DNA of 64,000 nucleotides, from positions 1 through 64,000 of the forward strand of contig CANDKR010000002.1 of NCBI GenBank assembly GCA_947385375.1. Reading direction: 5' to 3'. This DNA is from an uncultured Clostridia bacterium. Lineage in GTDB: Bacteria > Bacillota > Clostridia > TANB77 > CAG-508. Below, piece by piece: positions 1-8,851 of this stretch. A model generated the notes under the pieces. That model saw only the letters and a list, made by a program, of their open reading frames with translations. It did no database searches and was not told the DNA's origin. Position numbers and translations under genes: made by a program. The stretch's first letter is position 1. Each line of letters starts with the position of its first letter.

Positions 1-2775
1 ACAAACTTTGCAGTAGCAACAGGAAATATCACAGTAGTAGTAAGCCAAGCAACACAAACATTAAATGTAACAGCAGATTCTACATCAATAGAAGTTGATG
101 GAACAACACAAATTAATGTAACTGGAAATAAAGGAACATTAAGTTATGCATCATCTGATAATACAGTAGCAACAGTATCAAATACAGGTTTAGTAACTGG
201 TATTAAAGAAGGAACAGCAACAATTACAGTAACAAGTTCAGCAGTAGAAGGCAAATACAATTCAGCAACAGCTGAAATAGACATTACTGTAACAGCTAAA
301 CCATTAATCAAGGTTGATATGAGTGGAATTAGCTTAGTAGGTGCTGAAAAACCAATTATTTATGATGGTAAAGCACATACAGTTAAATTAAATACAACAA
401 CATTACCAACAGGTATTACAGGAGTAACATATACTTGTGAAGGAGTTCAACCATCAACAGATGGATTAAGCTTCACAAATGCAGGTACTTATGTAGTAAC
501 AGCAACATTTGAAGTAGCAGAAGGATATGCATCAGTAGAACCTATGTCAGCAACATTAACAATTAATCCTAAAGAAGTAACAATTACAGCAAAGAATGTT
601 ACAACAGCAATCGGACAAGCAATTATGACAGCAGGAGATGGTTACGAAGTTACAGGAGCAACTGAAGAAGAATTATCAGCAGCAGGATTTACAGTAACAG
701 TATCAGTTGAAGGTGTAACAGATAATACTACAGCTAAAGAGTATCTAGAAGCAGTTAAAGTAACTGTAAGTGGAACTAATAACAACTATAATGTAGCAAC
801 AGTAAATGGAACTTATAGAATTATCACATCACACGGAAAGACATTACCTATAACAGATGCGATGAGAAAAGATTTCATAAATACAATAGCTACATACGAT
901 GGAAGCAATAAAGCAGCAGGAATTAAGCTAGACGAAAAAGCACCAGGTTGGGACGGAGCAATTAATAAATTCAACTATACAATGACAGATGCACAAGGAA
1001 ATACAGTTCAAGAAGCAGTAAATGCTGGAGACTATAAGATAAAAGTTGAATTTGAATTAAATGCATACGGAGTTGCAATGTACAAACAACCAGAACCTAT
1101 TGAAGTAACATTAAAGATCAACAAAGCAGTATACAACTTACCAAGCACTGTAACATTTGACGGATATAATGGAGTATATGACGGACAAGAACATACAGTT
1201 ACAGTAAGCGGATTACCTGAAGGAATTACAGCAACTTATAGTAACAATACTAGAAAAGATGCTGGAGAGCAAACAGCAACAGCAACATTTGTATTAAGTG
1301 ATAGCTTAAAAGCAAATTACTCATCAATTGCACCAGCAAGCAAGACAACTAAGTTAAGCATTAGCAAGAAAGATATAACAATCAGAGCTAATAACGCTGG
1401 AAGCAAATATGGTGAAGATATTGTAAAACCAAGTTGTACAATAACAGGTGGAATTGATACAGATAACTTAAATGAAAAAGTATCAGTGACAACAACAGCA
1501 ACTAAGACATCTAAAGTAGGATATTATCCAATAACTGTAACAGTACCATCAGAAGTAACAAAGAATTACAATGTTACATCAAATACTGGAGCAACTTATA
1601 CAATAACAAAGGCAGATGTAAATATGGATGGAGTATCATTCACAGATAGAACAGAAGAGTATAATAAATCAGCTCATACATTAGCAATTGCAGGTAACTT
1701 ACCAGCAGGAGTTGATAAAGTAACATATACATATAATAGTAAGACACAAGATACACCATTTAGCTTTACAGAAGCTGGAAGATACACAGTAACAGCTAAC
1801 TTTGTAACTGGAGAAAACTATAATATAGTAACTTCTAAGACAGCGACATTAGTAATTGAAAGAACAACAAAACTTGCAATTTCAAATGCACCAACAGCTG
1901 TAAGATATGGAGAAAGCGTAGATTATAGCGGAATGACAATTACAGCTACAAAGACAGACGGAACTAACGAAACACCATATACAGTAGGTATAAATGATGT
2001 TACAATGTCACAAGTAAATACATCAAGCATAGGAACACAAACAGTAACAGTAACTTACAAAGATGCAACAGCAACATTTAGCATAACTGTTGAAAACTAT
2101 ATTAAATCTATTACAGCTGAATATACTGGAACAGAAGTATATACAAATGGAAGTCAAGTTGATACAAGTAAAATTTCAGTTACAGCAAGATATGCTAATA
2201 ATAGCACAGCACCATTAACAACAGGTGTAACATTCAGTAATACAACTGTAAATACAGCTAATGAAGTACATTATGTAACAGTAAGTTATCCTGGTGTTGA
2301 TAATGTAACAGTTCGTGTAAATGTACGTTCAGCAAATATTAGTTATACAAGTTCAACAGCATCAGGTACATTAGGTGGACAAGAGTTTGGTGAGGCAATT
2401 ACAGTAACTTGGGATACTAATGAAACAGCAACTATTAGAAACAGTACTACTGGGGAAACTGCAACAGCTAATAGCGGAGTATCATTGACAACAAGAGGAA
2501 AATATACATTAACAATAGGAAGTAAATCAGTAGACTTTGAATTATATTGGGATAGTGAAGAGTATTTATATGCAAGAAGCGGAAATGTATTAACATTTAG
2601 CCATGTAGATAAAATCGGATCAGTAGTATTATATGATTGGAATACTGATACAGAAACTACTATAGGATTACCAGCAGAGGGAGACTTTACATATACATTA
2701 CAACCTGGTGATTATGATATAACGATTATGACTAAAAAAGGTATACCTTATACTGATGCAGTAGTTGTAGAATAG
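1..2775 (+). CDS. Surface protein with Ig-like/MBG repeats (5' end cut off)
   Basis: The frame is open from base 1, so the true start lies upstream of the window and the 924 residues seen are the C-terminal part. The first ~100 residues look like a Big_2 (bacterial Ig-like) domain with 'ATVSNTGLVTG'. Then come at least four MBG-type repeats of about 90 residues (motifs 'VTYTCEGVQPS', 'AGTYVVTATF', 'ITAKN', 'TYRI'), and two Big_3-like units near window positions 1870-2330. Composition is rich in Thr, Val, Ala and Asn, with almost no Cys, as in extracellular stalk or adhesin proteins. There is no LPXTG sorting signal or C-terminal membrane anchor, so attachment must depend on the missing N-terminus or on something else. 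It is followed by a strong terminator. Function beyond a secreted or wall-associated structural role cannot be assigned. Confidence 0.82.
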   Translation, partial: TNFAVATGNITVVVSQATQTLNVTADSTSIEVDGTTQINVTGNKGTLSYASSDNTVATVSNTGLVTGIKEGTATITVTSSAVEGKYNSATAEIDITVTAKPLIKVDMSGISLVGAEKPIIYDGKAHTVKLNTTTLPTGITGVTYTCEGVQPSTDGLSFTNAGTYVVTATFEVAEGYASVEPMSATLTINPKEVTITAKNVTTAIGQAIMTAGDGYEVTGATEEELSAAGFTVTVSVEGVTDNTTAKEYLEAVKVTVSGTNNNYNVATVNGTYRIITSHGKTLPITDAMRKDFINTIATYDGSNKAAGIKLDEKAPGWDGAINKFNYTMTDAQGNTVQEAVNAGDYKIKVEFELNAYGVAMYKQPEPIEVTLKINKAVYNLPSTVTFDGYNGVYDGQEHTVTVSGLPEGITATYSNNTRKDAGEQTATATFVLSDSLKANYSSIAPASKTTKLSISKKDITIRANNAGSKYGEDIVKPSCTITGGIDTDNLNEKVSVTTTATKTSKVGYYPITVTVPSEVTKNYNVTSNTGATYTITKADVNMDGVSFTDRTEEYNKSAHTLAIAGNLPAGVDKVTYTYNSKTQDTPFSFTEAGRYTVTANFVTGENYNIVTSKTATLVIERTTKLAISNAPTAVRYGESVDYSGMTITATKTDGTNETPYTVGINDVTMSQVNTSSIGTQTVTVTYKDATATFSITVENYIKSITAEYTGTEVYTNGSQVDTSKISVTARYANNSTAPLTTGVTFSNTTVNTANEVHYVTVSYPGVDNVTVRVNVRSANISYTSSTASGTLGGQEFGEAITVTWDTNETATIRNSTTGETATANSGVSLTTRGKYTLTIGSKSVDFELYWDSEEYLYARSGNVLTFSHVDKIGSVVLYDWNTDTETTIGLPAEGDFTYTLQPGDYDITIMTKKGIPYTDAVVVE

Positions 2776-2805
2776 TATAGTAAATACTACGATAAGTAGT
2801 TCATA

Positions 2806-2848
2806 GAAAGCGAGTTAAAGATATTAACTCGCTTTCTCAATTTTTATT
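2806..2848 (+). terminator. Rho-independent terminator after the surface protein
   Basis: A perfect 13-bp stem (2806-2818 with 2824-2836, GAAAGCGAGTTAA and its complement) with a 5-base loop is followed by TCAATTTTT. It closes the upstream transcription unit. Confidence 0.9.
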
Positions 2849-2867
2849 ATAAAAACAAAAAATTGTA

Positions 2868-2896
2868 TTGACTTTTTAATCTATTTGAAATAAAAT
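2868..2896 (+). promoter_or_regulatory. Sigma-A-type promoter
   Basis: TTGACT at 2868-2873 and TAAAAT at 2891-2896 are separated by 17 bases, about 30 bases before the next gene's start codon. It probably drives the two anchored-protein genes at 2929 and 3602. Confidence 0.7.
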
Positions 2897-2928
2897 AGTA
2901 ATACAAATTAAGAATATGAAGAGGAAAT

Positions 2929-3582
2929 ATGGGTAGAAGAAAAGAAGAAAACAAGAAGAACAAAGTTAAATTTATAATAGCTGGAATTGTTATAGTAGTA
3001 CTAATTGTTATTGCAATAGTTATAGGTATAGTTTTAAACAAAAATAATGATAAAAATGAAGTCGAAAAAGAAGTAATCAATATGAATGCAGAGGCAGTAG
3101 TTTATTATCAAACTAATAATTCAGCTGAAATAACTTTAAAAGAAGATGGACAAGTTTTTGCTACTAATTTAACAATAACTTGGGTAGATGGTTGTACAGG
3201 TGTAATAAAGAAAGATGGAAAAGAGCTTTCTACACAAAAAGGTACTACTTTATTTGAAGATGGAGATTATGAAATTTCTGTAACTTCACCGAAAAATGTG
3301 ACAGTTACAAGAAAATTAACAATGGATAAAACTCCACCAGAAGTTGAGATAAAAGAAAATTCTGATAGTACTTGTACAATTCTTTTCAAAAATATTAATG
3401 ATATTGATACAGCAATACTATATAAATTTGATGATAAAGCAGAAAAATTTGTGCAGTTGTCTGATTTAAAAGCAGAGGGCTTACAAGAAAAAATGGAAAT
3501 GAAAGAAAATGGATTCTATTTATTAGAATGTGCTGATAAATTACAAAATATAAACAGCCAAAGATTTGAAGTTGAAAAATAA
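2929..3582 (+). CDS. Membrane-anchored extracellular protein of unknown function
   Basis: 217 residues. A short Lys-rich cytoplasmic head (residues 1-13) precedes one strongly hydrophobic segment (about 14-37). The rest is an acidic extracellular region with a beta-rich, Ig-like look: 'DGDYEISVTSPKNVTV' followed by 'DKTPPEVEI', the connector often seen between bacterial Ig-like domains. The start follows GAGG at a good distance. It lies directly behind a promoter and 19 bases before a second small anchored protein, so the two are probably co-transcribed with a surface function. I do not recognise a family; no catalytic motif is visible. Confidence 0.75.
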   Translation: MGRRKEENKKNKVKFIIAGIVIVVLIVIAIVIGIVLNKNNDKNEVEKEVINMNAEAVVYYQTNNSAEITLKEDGQVFATNLTITWVDGCTGVIKKDGKELSTQKGTTLFEDGDYEISVTSPKNVTVTRKLTMDKTPPEVEIKENSDSTCTILFKNINDIDTAILYKFDDKAEKFVQLSDLKAEGLQEKMEMKENGFYLLECADKLQNINSQRFEVEK

Positions 3583-3601
3583 AATCTAAGTTGGAGGGAA
3601 A

Positions 3602-3820
3602 ATGGAAAACAAGAAAAAAATAACATATATAGTTATAGGAATAGTAGCAGTGATTGTAATTGCAATAGTAGCATTCTTCATTTGGAGAGAAAACAGACCA
3701 ATGGTTCCACAAGAACGCCCAAAGTCAGAAAGAGTTACTAAAGGCAATTATGTAACTGAAGATAGCGAAACAGGTACAGAAATAGACAGCGAAACTGATG
3801 TCGAAACACCAGCAGCTTAA
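3602..3820 (+). CDS. Small single-span membrane protein
   Basis: 72 residues: Met-Glu-Asn-Lys-Lys-Lys head, one transmembrane segment (about 8-28), then a hydrophilic tail rich in Glu, Thr and Ser ending 'DVETPAA'. A GGAGGG ribosome-binding site lies 4 bases before the ATG. It resembles the N-terminus of the preceding gene (basic head plus Ile/Val-rich span), which suggests a tail-exposed accessory membrane protein. Function unknown. Confidence 0.65.
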   Translation: MENKKKITYIVIGIVAVIVIAIVAFFIWRENRPMVPQERPKSERVTKGNYVTEDSETGTEIDSETDVETPAA

Positions 3821-3830
3821 GAAAAATAGG

Positions 3831-3859
3831 TTTACAAAACTAATTAATTATGGTATAAT
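3831..3859 (+). promoter_or_regulatory. Promoter ahead of the sortase gene
   Basis: TTTACA (3831-3836) and a perfect TATAAT (3854-3859) with 17-base spacing, 42 bases before the chosen sortase start. Confidence 0.7.
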
Positions 3860-3900
3860 ATTGTAGTAAAAGTATTACGAAATGAAAAGGATTGATAATA

Positions 3901-4551
3901 TTGGGAAAACATAATAAAGTTAGTAAACATGCTCATAATGAAGAAACAAGTAACAGCAAAAAGAAAATAATAATTCCGATTGTTGTTTTTGTGTTATTGA
4001 TAATAGTAATTATTACTTGCTGTGTAGCTTTCGGAAATAAAGAAGACAGCAATGATAATAAACAAGTAGAAAATAATACAACTATAGTAAATGAAATAAC
4101 TGATGATAATGAAAATACTGTTGAACCAGAAGATACAGGCGAGTTCCAAGAACTGGACAAAATGGGAAACTATGATGCTCTTGGAGTTTTAAAAATAGAC
4201 AAGCTAGGTTTAGAGAAAAACATACTTGATGAGACAACGGATGATTCTTTAAATTTATCGGTTACTAAATTCTATGGACCAGGTATTAATGAAGTAGGTA
4301 ATTTCTGTATCACGGGTCATAATTATAGAAGTATATTTGGTTATCTGGATAACTTAGATGAAGGTGATACTTTTGAAGTTAAAGATAAATCAAATAAAAC
4401 AATTACTTATAAAATCTATGATAAATATATTGTAAATACAGATGAACTTGATTGCCTAAGTCAAGAGACGGACGGCAAGAGAGAAGTAACGCTTATAACT
4501 TGTACTCCAGGCGGAATAACAAGACTTATAATAAAAGCAAAAGAAATATAA
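3901..4551 (+). CDS. Sortase (class D-like transpeptidase)
   Basis: Membrane-anchored cysteine transpeptidase that would join sorting-signal proteins to the cell wall or to each other. After a Lys-rich head there is one transmembrane span (about residues 21-42), a Glu/Asn-rich linker, then the sortase barrel. The catalytic triad is visible: His in 'ITGHNY', Cys in 'LITCTPGG' and Arg in 'TRLIIKA'. I chose the TTG at 3901 because AAAGG lies about 10 bases upstream; an in-frame TTG at 3892 would be too close to it. The gene sits 17 bases before a cohesin/dockerin surface protein, a likely partner or substrate. The exact sortase class is uncertain; no classical LPXTG substrate with a hydrophobic tail is visible nearby. 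Confidence 0.88.
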   Translation: MGKHNKVSKHAHNEETSNSKKKIIIPIVVFVLLIIVIITCCVAFGNKEDSNDNKQVENNTTIVNEITDDNENTVEPEDTGEFQELDKMGNYDALGVLKIDKLGLEKNILDETTDDSLNLSVTKFYGPGINEVGNFCITGHNYRSIFGYLDNLDEGDTFEVKDKSNKTITYKIYDKYIVNTDELDCLSQETDGKREVTLITCTPGGITRLIIKAKEI

Positions 4552-4567
4552 AAATTAGGAGGTTTTT

Positions 4568-7429
4568 ATGAAAAAATTATTTCTTAGCATGACAGTAATT
4601 ATGTTAGCAGTAATGTTACCATTAACTGCAAATGCTGCAACAATTAATGCAGTTACACCAAATGGCAAATCAGAAATGCAAGTTGGTGACATTGTTGAGG
4701 TAACAGTAAAACTTGATGAGAAGCAAGTAGAATCAATGCAATTTGACTTAGAATATGACAACACAAAATTCCAATATGTTCAAGAGTCAGCACAAAGTGA
4801 TTTGAATTCAACACTTTCACATGAAATAGAAGCTGGAATTGTAAGAGTTTCTGTTATCGATGATAAAGTTGATGGAAAAACAGATAATGAAGTAACAATG
4901 AAGTTCAAAGCTAAAGCAACAGGTGAAAAAGTAGATTTCAAAGTTGTAGAAGGCTCAGTAGAAGTTGGAAAATCAACAGGCAAACTTGAAGAAAAAGTTA
5001 AAAATCCAATAGTAACTATTGGTAAAATAGAGAAAAAACCAGATAACAATAATAATGGTGGTGGAGGAAATCCAGGTGGAGATGCACCACAATATGTAAA
5101 TGATCAAGGACAAGTTATAACAGCTCTTCCAAAAACAGGAGAGAAAGCAGCTACAAAAGCTGTAACATCAATTGATGGTATGTATGAAGAATTAGGAAAC
5201 ATGCAAAATGTAATTTTATATGCTTTCCAAACAAGTGAAACAACTTTACCATTAGCTGATATAAAAGCTGAATTTGGAGACAGTATAACAACAACTGTAA
5301 CAGATATTGCTAAAACAGGTGATACAATTACAGTTGATGGAACTACATATACAATTATTATATATGGTGACGTAAATGGAGACGGAAAAGTTTCAACTTA
5401 CGATGCTTTATTAGCAAAGAGAATTAAATTAGGAAAAATCACAGTTAGCGATTATGCTCGTGAAGCAGCTAACATTGAAAAATCTGATATAGATACAACA
5501 GCTATGCAAAAATTTATCTTAAGATTAAGAAAAACAGCAACAGACACTATTTTAGATAAATTTCCAGTAAAACCAGAATTACCTGAAACAAAAGTTGAAG
5601 GTATTTCAGTTGGTCTTTCTCAAGCCGCTGGAAATCGTTTTGATAGAATAGTAGTAGCTACACTTGAATCAACTACTCCAGGAGAAGCTCTTGTAAAAGA
5701 GATAATAAAATCAAAAGTATTTGATGCAAATGGAAATAATGTAGCATCTATGTTAACAGTAGAGCCAGCAACAGACGCAAGTGGAGCTGTTATAGATGGA
5801 CAATTCAATTTAGTACTTATTCCAACAGTAGCAGGTACATATACAGTTAAACCTATCGTTATGGCAAATGGACAAGCTTTAGTAGATGAAAATAACGAAG
5901 AAATTACTATAAATGTTACAGAAGATTATAGTGTAACAGATATAGAATTATATGCAGGAAATAAATTAGTTGAAACTTCAGCAACAAATCCTTATTTATT
6001 AAAAGCAGGACAAAAAGTTGATTTTTCAATAAAATATTTACATAAGTATTCAAATGGAACAATTTTAGAATTAAATTCAACAAATAAAGCAATATTAGCA
6101 GAAAAAATAATATTTGATAAAAATGACAGTTCAAGTATATTACATCCAGATGCAACAAGACTTATAAATGAAAATGGTACGCTTGTAGAATATGGTGTAG
6201 ATGGATTACCAACACAAGGTGCAACAGCACATGTTAATGCATTAAGAATTCAAACAAACGATAGAGTAAGTGGAACAGCAGATTTAGCTATTACAGTTAA
6301 AAACGATAATGGTGGAGCAGTTGCATTAGGAATCTATGTAAAATCAGAAGCTCCAGAAGCGACTGGAATGAAATTAGATGGAACAGAATATCAAAAAGGT
6401 GTAGCTCAATCACATAATTTAGATTTGTATACTTATGATCCAAATAGCGATAAAGTAATAGCAAATGGTTCAAAATTCTATACAGTATTAGATGTAACAA
6501 TATTAAATCAATTCTATAACGCAGGTGATCCAACTAATACTGATGGAATTATAGCTTTAAAAGTTTCAGATGTAAAATTAAAAAGTCAAGTAGGCGCTGA
6601 CGAAAATAATGTATTAGCTATAAATGAAGTTAATAATGCAGCTGATAGAAATATATCTTTTATTAGATTAAAGAAAGTTGGAAATACTTATGTAGAAGAG
6701 ACAAACGGTACAGCTAATATTGATGCAATAGGAATTGCTTATACTAGACCAGCAAATACTACTTGTACAGATGCACTAACAGGAGATGGAACAATTCAAA
6801 TCACATACGAAGGAATTGAAATAACAATTAATGTTGCTAAGAAAGATACACCAGTAGTAACTACAAATATGCTTAAAGCTCCAAAGAAAGAAGTTGTAAC
6901 TTGTGAACATGAAAAAGATGAAGGAACAATTACAAAAGTTGCAACAACTGAAGAAGTGGGAACAAAAGTATTCAAATGCACAAAATGTGGTGAAGTTCTT
7001 GAAACAGTTGAATTACCAAAAGTAGTAGAAGATACAACTGCAAATACAAATAGCAATACAAATATAAACACTAATACAACTGCAAATACGACAAAACCAG
7101 ATACAAATAGTGTTAATAATGATACAGCAAACAATACAGTAGTAACAAAACCAGATGAAACTGAGAAAGACCCTGAACCAGTTTGTGAGCATGAAAAAGA
7201 CCCAGCAACAGGTGTAATAGTTGAATTATCAACTTGTATCAAAGAAGGTGTTGCAGAATATAAATGTAGTAAATGTGGAGCTACTATGACAGAAAATTTA
7301 GGAACAGTAGAACACGTATATGGTGAAGATGGAAAATGTACAACAGAAGGTTGTACAGCTACAAAAGAAGTAGTAACAACACCAGTAGAAAACAATACAA
7401 CAACAGAAAATGAAACAAGTGAAAACTAA
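4568..7429 (+). CDS. Secreted cohesin/dockerin-like multi-domain surface protein
   Basis: 953 residues with a clear signal peptide (about 1-23, ending 'PLTANA'). Residues ~25-155 look like a cohesin domain ('VGDIVEVTVKLD', 'MQFDLEYD'). A Gly/Asn-rich linker follows, then an internal LPKTGE (about 190), then a dockerin-like duplicated calcium-binding region (from about 263, 'YGDVNGDGKVSTYDALLAKR'). Large beta-rich domains follow. The C-terminal ~180 residues carry three Cys/His zinc-ribbon-like units (Cys-x-His start, 'CTKCGEVLE', 'CSKCGATM') separated by Thr/Asn-rich linkers. The protein ends without a wall anchor. A cohesin and a dockerin on one chain would allow self-assembly or docking; this is inference from domain resemblance. 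RBS AGGAGG is 6 bases before the ATG. Confidence 0.8.
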   Translation: MKKLFLSMTVIMLAVMLPLTANAATINAVTPNGKSEMQVGDIVEVTVKLDEKQVESMQFDLEYDNTKFQYVQESAQSDLNSTLSHEIEAGIVRVSVIDDKVDGKTDNEVTMKFKAKATGEKVDFKVVEGSVEVGKSTGKLEEKVKNPIVTIGKIEKKPDNNNNGGGGNPGGDAPQYVNDQGQVITALPKTGEKAATKAVTSIDGMYEELGNMQNVILYAFQTSETTLPLADIKAEFGDSITTTVTDIAKTGDTITVDGTTYTIIIYGDVNGDGKVSTYDALLAKRIKLGKITVSDYAREAANIEKSDIDTTAMQKFILRLRKTATDTILDKFPVKPELPETKVEGISVGLSQAAGNRFDRIVVATLESTTPGEALVKEIIKSKVFDANGNNVASMLTVEPATDASGAVIDGQFNLVLIPTVAGTYTVKPIVMANGQALVDENNEEITINVTEDYSVTDIELYAGNKLVETSATNPYLLKAGQKVDFSIKYLHKYSNGTILELNSTNKAILAEKIIFDKNDSSSILHPDATRLINENGTLVEYGVDGLPTQGATAHVNALRIQTNDRVSGTADLAITVKNDNGGAVALGIYVKSEAPEATGMKLDGTEYQKGVAQSHNLDLYTYDPNSDKVIANGSKFYTVLDVTILNQFYNAGDPTNTDGIIALKVSDVKLKSQVGADENNVLAINEVNNAADRNISFIRLKKVGNTYVEETNGTANIDAIGIAYTRPANTTCTDALTGDGTIQITYEGIEITINVAKKDTPVVTTNMLKAPKKEVVTCEHEKDEGTITKVATTEEVGTKVFKCTKCGEVLETVELPKVVEDTTANTNSNTNINTNTTANTTKPDTNSVNNDTANNTVVTKPDETEKDPEPVCEHEKDPATGVIVELSTCIKEGVAEYKCSKCGATMTENLGTVEHVYGEDGKCTTEGCTATKEVVTTPVENNTTTENETSEN

Positions 7430-7440
7430 TTCATATATAC

Positions 7441-7472
7441 AAAAAAGAATGCACGAAAGTGCATTCTTTTTT
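7441..7472 (+). terminator. Terminator with GAAA loop (copy 1)
   Basis: A 14-bp stem (7441-7454 with 7459-7472), containing GAATGCAC and its complement around a GAAA tetraloop, ends in T6. It terminates the surface-protein unit. The A-tract makes it potentially bidirectional. Confidence 0.9.
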
Positions 7473-7492
7473 GCATATATAAAGTGTTTTTC

Positions 7493-7521
7493 TTGACTTA
7501 AGGGGTAAATCGTGTTAAGAT
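7493..7521 (+). promoter_or_regulatory. Promoter of rpn gene 1
   Basis: TTGACT (7493-7498), 17-base spacer, TAAGAT (7516-7521). The start codon is about 190 bases downstream, leaving a long leader. The identical arrangement recurs at 8630-8658. Confidence 0.75.
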
Positions 7522-7717
7522 GTAGGACATAAGCAAGAAATTGCGTTCAGTATTGCTAAAATCTAGGTAGCAATATTCAAAAAATCAAAGAAGAGTCAAG
7601 TTCTAATTGGCTATCTAAAAAATTTTCAATTAAGTTTTAAGTTAAAAGCGGTGTTTAATTTATGTTTGTTTATTGTGCGATTTTTTTGCTTAAATACATA
7701 TAAGGAGGTCATAAACA

Positions 7718-8560
7718 ATGACTAATCAATCAAAAAACATAGTAATATATCCGACAAATGATTGGATATTTAAAAGAGTTTATGGAAGAAAGGGGAGTGA
7801 AAACATAACAGAGAAATTTATAAATACTTTTTTGAATTTAGACATTAAAGTAAGAGATTTGAATGAGCAGAAAAATTTAGAAACAGACATTATAGATGAA
7901 AAAGCAGGGATTATAGATGTGTTTGTAGAAACACATGATGGAACACAAATAGATGTAGAGATGCAAGTAGGAAATTATGAAGATTTGGAAGTAAGACTAA
8001 CAAAATATGCTTGTCAACTTTTTGCAAACTCTTTAAAGAAGGGCTCAAGCTATGATAGTTGCAAGAAAACAATAGTCATGGCATTAATAAAAGATGATAT
8101 AGATAAATATAGCAATTTAGAAAATTATAGATTAAGATGGAATTTACGAGAAGAAATGTCACACAACATTTTGTTGACAGATAAATTTGAAATTGTTATA
8201 ATAAGATTAGCTAAGATAAATGAATTGATACATAATAATAAGATGAAAGGCAATGAAAAAATAGCTTTATGGACAAAATTTTTATTTAATCCCAAAGATT
8301 TAAAGGAGGAAGATATGAAAGAAAATCCAGAGATAAAAGAAGCTGTTGAAATATATAATGATGTTACAAGTGATATGGGTGAGATAAATGCAGCAATAAG
8401 AAGAGATATGTTTTTATCAGACATTGCATCTGGGAAAAAGAGAGCAGTGGAAGAAGGTATGAAAAAAGTTGCTAAAAAACTTTTAGATAGAGGAATGTCG
8501 ATTGATGATATAGTGGAGATTACAGGTCTAACTAAAGAAGAAATCGAGTCACTAAAATAG
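7718..8560 (+). CDS. Rpn family PD-(D/E)XK nuclease ('transposase' family), copy 1
   Basis: 280 residues. The N-terminal motif 'PTNDWIFKRVYG' and the nuclease core 'GIIDVFVETHDGTQIDVEMQ' (metal-binding Asp and the Glu-x-Gln variant of the PD-(D/E)XK site) place it in the recombination-promoting nuclease (Rpn) family, often labelled PD-(D/E)XK nuclease family transposase. Family members cut DNA, and E. coli relatives act in phage defence. The C-terminus 'KKLLDRGMSIDDIVEITGLT' is a conserved helical tail. Start: AAGGAGG 9 bases before the ATG. A second AAGGAGG-N5-ATG lies in frame inside the gene at 8303-8317 (see internal ORF). Roughly 45% identical to the neighbour at 8852. No inverted repeats or target duplications are seen. 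Confidence 0.88.
   Translation: MTNQSKNIVIYPTNDWIFKRVYGRKGSENITEKFINTFLNLDIKVRDLNEQKNLETDIIDEKAGIIDVFVETHDGTQIDVEMQVGNYEDLEVRLTKYACQLFANSLKKGSSYDSCKKTIVMALIKDDIDKYSNLENYRLRWNLREEMSHNILLTDKFEIVIIRLAKINELIHNNKMKGNEKIALWTKFLFNPKDLKEEDMKENPEIKEAVEIYNDVTSDMGEINAAIRRDMFLSDIASGKKRAVEEGMKKVAKKLLDRGMSIDDIVEITGLTKEEIESLK
8315..8560 (+). CDS. Possible internal in-frame small protein (RpnS-like) within rpn gene 1
   Basis: An ideal Shine-Dalgarno AAGGAGG (8303-8309) stands 5 bases before an in-frame ATG (8315), which would give an 81-residue protein identical to the nuclease C-terminus (starts MKENPEIKEAVEIY, ends in the helical tail). This is a stronger site than many true starts in the window. In E. 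coli, rpn genes encode such an internal small protein (RpnS) that blocks the toxic full-length nuclease. The same site is kept in the second copy. Translation here is inferred, not shown. Confidence 0.5.
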   Translation: MKENPEIKEAVEIYNDVTSDMGEINAAIRRDMFLSDIASGKKRAVEEGMKKVAKKLLDRGMSIDDIVEITGLTKEEIESLK

Positions 8561-8578
8561 AAGATGCTATTTTGAAGT

Positions 8579-8609
8579 AAAAGAATGTACGAAAGTGCAT
8601 TCTTTTTTT
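8579..8609 (+). terminator. Terminator with GAAA loop (copy 2)
   Basis: A 12-bp stem (8579-8590 with 8595-8606, one U-G pair) around GAAA, ending in a T-run. It separates the two rpn genes into independent units. Confidence 0.88.
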
Positions 8610-8629
8610 GTATATATAAAGTGTTTTTC

Positions 8630-8658
8630 TTGACTTAAGAGGTAAATCGTGTTAAGAT
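8630..8658 (+). promoter_or_regulatory. Promoter of rpn gene 2
   Basis: TTGACT (8630-8635), 17-base spacer, TAAGAT (8653-8658), matching copy 1 in both boxes and spacing. Confidence 0.75.
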
Positions 8659-8851
8659 GTAGGACATAAGCAACAAATTGCGTTCAGTATTGCTAAAATC
8701 TAAAAGCAATATTCAAAAAATCAAAGAAGAGCCAAGTTCTAATTGGCTATCTAAAAAATTTTCAACCTAAGTTTTAAATTAAAAGCGGTGTTTAATTTAT
8801 GTTTATTTATTGTGCGATTTTTTGCTTAAATACATATAAGGAGGAATAAGT

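Larger units (their letters stand above)
7441..7717 (+). repeat. Cassette module, copy 1: terminator, promoter and leader before rpn gene 1
   Basis: This 277-base intergenic block is almost the same as 8579-8851: terminator hairpin, TTGACT/TAAGAT promoter and a ~195-base untranslated leader ending in AAGGAGG. The leader has two local hairpins kept in both copies: TATTGCTA (7551-7558) with TAGCAATA (7568-7575), and AGTCAA (7594-7599) with TTGGCT (7607-7612). In the second hairpin a C in copy 2 is a U here, still pairing as U-G. The non-coding module is much better conserved than the two proteins behind it. Confidence 0.85.
8579..8851 (+). repeat. Cassette module, copy 2: terminator, promoter and leader before rpn gene 2
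   Basis: Near-copy of 7441-7717 with scattered substitutions and a few 1-3 base indels. The leader hairpin AGCCAA (8730-8735) with TTGGCT (8743-8748) is fully paired here. A third copy of the terminator part only lies at 9824-9856, after rpn gene 2, so the array has the form module-gene-module-gene-terminator. Confidence 0.85.

Noticed and set aside
1..2775. CRISPR or tandem DNA repeat in the surface-protein gene
   Set aside because: The repetition is at protein-domain level (~90-residue MBG units) with low DNA identity. No spacer-repeat pattern is found anywhere in the window.
6796..7395. 199-residue antisense ORF opposite the cohesin/dockerin gene
   Set aside because: It is a shadow of a Thr/Val-rich sense gene (Thr and Val codons read backwards give open frames), with no ribosome site and low-complexity composition.
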